Assembly (NCBI GenBank): GCA_020161855.1
Contig: JAIUNJ010000001.1
Span: 310,001 to 374,000, forward strand
Length of the DNA: 64,000 nt
DNA from: Pseudomonadota bacterium
Lineage (GTDB): Bacteria; Pseudomonadota; Alphaproteobacteria; Rhizobiales; Aestuariivirgaceae
Reading direction: 5' to 3'
Of this stretch, positions 61,607 to 64,000 are shown piece by piece (within the stretch, counting starts at the first letter, position 1; every line of letters starts with the position of its first letter). A program made the position numbers and the translations under genes. The notes beneath the pieces are model-generated. The model ran no database searches and had not been told where the DNA came from. It was given only the letters and a program-made list of their open reading frames with translations.

Positions 61607-62227
61607 ATGACGGAGCGTCTTGCCCGCGAAACAGGCCCTGCCCAGCGCATCGCAGCGCTGGCCGAACCCGTGCTCGAAGGCATGGGCTTCCGCCTTGTGC
61701 GCGTGAAGCTCATCGGCGGCACGGTGCAGATCATGGCGGAACGGCCGGACGGCACCTTCAGCATCGATGACTGCGAGCAGTTCAGCCGCGCCTTCTCGCC
61801 GATGATGGATGTGTCCGACATCATGCCGGGCCGCTACCAGCTTGAAGTGTCTTCGCCCGGCATCGACCGGCCCCTCGTGCGGGCCCAGGATTTCGAGGAT
61901 TGGGCGGGCCATGACGTGAAGCTCGAGATGGCCGTGCCGCAGGCTGGCCGCAAGCGCTTCCGCGGCGAGCTCGAAGGCTATGCCGATGGCGAGGTCCGCC
62001 TCTTCATCGACAATCCGGAAGGCGGCAAGGACAAGCTCCTCATCGGCGTGCCCTTCCAGGACATCGGCGAGGCCCGGCTCGTGCTCAGCGACGAGCTCAT
62101 CGAGGCCGCCCGCCTCAAGCATCAATCCAGCGCCGGCGCGGTCGGGGATGCCTCCGATTTCGACGGCGAGATCAAACCCCTCGGCGACGAGGATGACGAC
62201 GATACAGAAGGAAACGACAATGGCTAA
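61607..62227 (+). CDS. rimP: Ribosome maturation factor RimP
   Basis: This 206-residue protein helps assemble the 30S subunit. The N-terminal part has [19 protein letters not shown] and [17 protein letters not shown], then [15 protein letters not shown], the family signature, followed by an Sm-like C-terminal domain ([19 protein letters not shown]). An acidic tail ([15 protein letters not shown]) is specific to this lineage. Start ATG 61607 has AAGG upstream. Its stop overlaps the nusA start by eight bases, as in the conserved rimP-nusA operon. Confidence 0.96.
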   Translation: MTERLARETGPAQRIAALAEPVLEGMGFRLVRVKLIGGTVQIMAERPDGTFSIDDCEQFSRAFSPMMDVSDIMPGRYQLEVSSPGIDRPLVRAQDFEDWAGHDVKLEMAVPQAGRKRFRGELEGYADGEVRLFIDNPEGGKDKLLIGVPFQDIGEARLVLSDELIEAARLKHQSSAGAVGDASDFDGEIKPLGDEDDDDTEGNDNG

Positions 62228-63827
62228 CACTGCTGTCAGCGCCAACAGGCTCGAACTCTTGCAGATCGCCGATGCGGTCGCGCGCGAGAAGTCGATCGAC
62301 AAGCGCATCGTGCTTGAGGCGATGGAAGACGCCATGACCCGCGCCGCCAAGCAGCGCTACGGCATGGAAAACGAGATCCGCGCCGAGATCGATGCGCGCA
62401 CTGGCGAGACCCGGCTGAACCGCCTCTTGCAGGTGGTCGAGGCGATCGAGAACGACGCCACGCAGATCCTCCTTTCAGAAGCGCAGAAGAAGAATCCAGC
62501 CGCCCAGGTTGGCGATTTCATTGCCGAGCCGCTGCCGCCCATCGAGTTCGGCCGCATCGCCGCACAGAGCGCCAAGCAGGTGATCGTGCAGAAGGTGCGC
62601 GATGCCGAACGCGACCGCGTCTATGAGGAATTCAAGGACCGCATCGGCGATATCGTCAACGGTCTCGTCAAGCGCGCCGAATATGGCAACGTCATCGTCG
62701 ATCTCGGCCGTGGCGAAGGCATCGTCCGCCGCGACGAAACTCTACCGCGCGAGACCTTCCGTCCCGGCGACCGCATCCGGGCCTATATCTACGACGTGCG
62801 CCGCGAGCAGCGCGGGCCTCAGATTTTCCTGTCGCGCACCCATCCGCAGTTCATGGCCAAGCTCTTCGGCCAGGAAGTGCCGGAAATCTATGATGGCGTG
62901 GTCGAGGTCGTCTCGGTCGCCCGCGATCCGGGCTCGCGCGCCAAGATCGGCGTGCGCTCCAAGGATGGTTCGATCGATCCGGTCGGCGCCTGCGTCGGCA
63001 TGAGGGGTTCGCGCGTGCAGGCCGTGGTCAACGAGCTGCAGGGCGAGAAGATCGACATCATCCAGTGGTCGCCTGACGTTGCCACCTTCGTGGTCAACGC
63101 CCTTGCGCCGGCCGAAGTGGCCAAGGTGGTGCTCGACGAGGAAGCCGAGCGCATCGAGGTCGTGGTGCCTGACGAGCAGCTCTCGCTCGCCATCGGCCGC
63201 CGCGGCCAGAACGTGCGCCTCGCCTCGCAGCTTACCGGCTGGGACATCGACATCATGACGGAAGCGGAAGAGTCCGAACGCCGCCAGAAGGAATTCGCGG
63301 CCCGCACCCAGCGCTTCGTCAGCGCGCTCGACGTCGACGAGACGCTGGCCCAGCTCCTCGCCTCGGAAGGTTTCGACCAGGTGGAAGAGCTTGCCCGCGT
63401 TGATGCCCGCGAGATCGCCACCATTGACGGTCTTGACGAGGCCACGGCGGAAGAGATCCAGAGCCGTGCCAACGCCTTCCTGGAGCGCGAGGCCTCGGAG
63501 CTTGAGGAGAAGCGCAAGGAACTCGGCGTTGCCGATGATCTCGCCCAGTTCGAGGGCCTGACGCAGCACATGGTTGTGGCTCTCGGTACGGCCGGTGTGA
63601 AGACGCTGGAAGATTTTGCCGATCTCGCCTCTGACGACCTCACCGGCTGGAACGAGCGCAAGCACGGCGAAACCGTGAAGCACAAGGGCACGCTCTCCGA
63701 TCAGGGCGTGACCGCAGCTGAAGCCCAGGACCTGATCATGAAGGCCCGCGTGGCGCTGGGCTGGATCGAGGCCCCGGTTCCTGCCGAAGAAGAAGTTGTT
63801 GCCGAGGAAGAAGGAGCGCAAGCCTGA
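62220..63827 (+). CDS. nusA: Transcription termination/antitermination factor NusA
   Basis: This 535-residue protein modulates pausing and termination by RNA polymerase. It has the N-terminal NTD ([17 protein letters not shown]), an S1 domain ([21 protein letters not shown]), KH domains with [19 protein letters not shown] and [20 protein letters not shown], and C-terminal acidic/HhH repeats ([20 protein letters not shown] and a second near the end). The extra C-terminal repeats are normal for proteobacteria. ylxR follows 29 bases later. Confidence 0.97.
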   Translation: MANTAVSANRLELLQIADAVAREKSIDKRIVLEAMEDAMTRAAKQRYGMENEIRAEIDARTGETRLNRLLQVVEAIENDATQILLSEAQKKNPAAQVGDFIAEPLPPIEFGRIAAQSAKQVIVQKVRDAERDRVYEEFKDRIGDIVNGLVKRAEYGNVIVDLGRGEGIVRRDETLPRETFRPGDRIRAYIYDVRREQRGPQIFLSRTHPQFMAKLFGQEVPEIYDGVVEVVSVARDPGSRAKIGVRSKDGSIDPVGACVGMRGSRVQAVVNELQGEKIDIIQWSPDVATFVVNALAPAEVAKVVLDEEAERIEVVVPDEQLSLAIGRRGQNVRLASQLTGWDIDIMTEAEESERRQKEFAARTQRFVSALDVDETLAQLLASEGFDQVEELARVDAREIATIDGLDEATAEEIQSRANAFLEREASELEEKRKELGVADDLAQFEGLTQHMVVALGTAGVKTLEDFADLASDDLTGWNERKHGETVKHKGTLSDQGVTAAEAQDLIMKARVALGWIEAPVPAEEEVVAEEEGAQA

Positions 63828-63856
63828 CCTCAGCCGCAGCCAGCATCGAGGCCGAA

Positions 63857-64000
63857 ATGCCGGAGCGCATGTGCATCGTGACCCGCGAGGTGCGCGACGA
63901 AGCAGAGCTTCTGCGTTTTGCCCGGGCCCCGGATGGCACCGTCGTTCCCGATCTGGCGCGCAAGCTGCCGGGGCGGGGCGTCTGGGTCAGTCTCAGCCGG
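63857..64000 (+). CDS. YlxR (DUF448) family RNA-binding protein, 3' partial
   Basis: The window ends inside this gene. The first 48 residues show PERMCIVTREVRDEAELLRF and LPGRGVWVSLSR, which match the YlxR fold (C/S-I-V-T-R and GRGVWV). YlxR sits between nusA and infB in many bacteria. The ATG at 63857 has GAGG five bases upstream and is used; the same frame is open back to a CTG at 63824 on the nusA stop. Alphaproteobacterial YlxR often carries a C-terminal L7Ae-like part, which would lie beyond the window. Confidence 0.9.
   Translation, partial: MPERMCIVTREVRDEAELLRFARAPDGTVVPDLARKLPGRGVWVSLSR

Overview
The window looks like chromosomal DNA of a GC-rich alphaproteobacterium, most likely of the order Hyphomicrobiales (Rhizobiales). 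The evidence is the gene content and order: maf-aroE-coaE-dnaQ facing hemE-hemJ-rho-mnmE-mnmG-rsmG-parA-parB, a Tim44-like gene next to secB, a DUF1674 gene and a rimP-nusA-ylxR cluster. Genes are tightly packed, many overlap by ATGA, and all but one small patch use GC-rich codons. I assign no genus. No insertion sequence, prophage, CRISPR array or rRNA gene was seen.

Layout. 1-5009 (+) is a carbohydrate locus: the end of an iolE-type dehydratase, a three-part sugar ABC transporter and a Gfo/Idh/MocA dehydrogenase, probably for inositol or a related polyol. 5021-11357 is almost entirely on the minus strand (HTH regulator, Smr protein, MltA, Tim44-like protein, then dnaQ, coaE, aroE, maf), with only secB on plus. 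11358-11726 is a non-coding gap with degenerate DnaA boxes, an exact CtrA-type site and two GANTC sites; gene strand switches here, so it is the best candidate for the chromosomal origin. 11727-20272 is all plus: hemE, hemJ, rho, mnmE, mnmG, rsmG, parA, parB, with two near-perfect parS sites. This 9-20 kb block combines replication start, segregation, haem synthesis, tRNA modification and transcription termination.

20276-37456 is mixed housekeeping: holA-lptE-leuS, a YggS PLP protein, an L,D-transpeptidase facing an OmpR-type regulator and a cyclic-nucleotide-binding protein, ftsK-lolA-xthA, the nitrogen-regulated glnK-amtB operon with visible sigma-54 and NtrC sites, a UbiH-type hydroxylase, a CnoX-LON-Trm112-DUF971 operon, an aminoacyl-tRNA editing protein and tRNA-Gly(GCC). 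37480-48924 carries three EamA transporters, an FAD/GcvT two-part dehydrogenase, molybdenum cofactor genes (mobB, mobA, MOSC, TusA-like), a DDAH-like enzyme, a COG0523 metallochaperone, a D,D-carboxypeptidase and tRNA-Leu(CAA).

48994-58676 holds a flavin oxidoreductase, arfB, a membrane protein and dsbB, an HNH nuclease, an AlkA-type glycosylase, gluQ, htpX, purH, an orphan LivH-type permease with a lipoprotein, and a P-loop kinase gene that appears frameshifted near its end. 58677-60286 is the one AT-richer patch, with two unrecognised tandem genes and a decayed-looking flank: the best candidate for recent acquisition. 60287-64000 has a second Gfo/Idh/MocA gene and then rimP-nusA-ylxR behind a terminator-like leader RNA. 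No complete previously undescribed system is evident. The items most worth a second look are the origin and parS region, the two-gene AT-rich cassette and the rimP leader.
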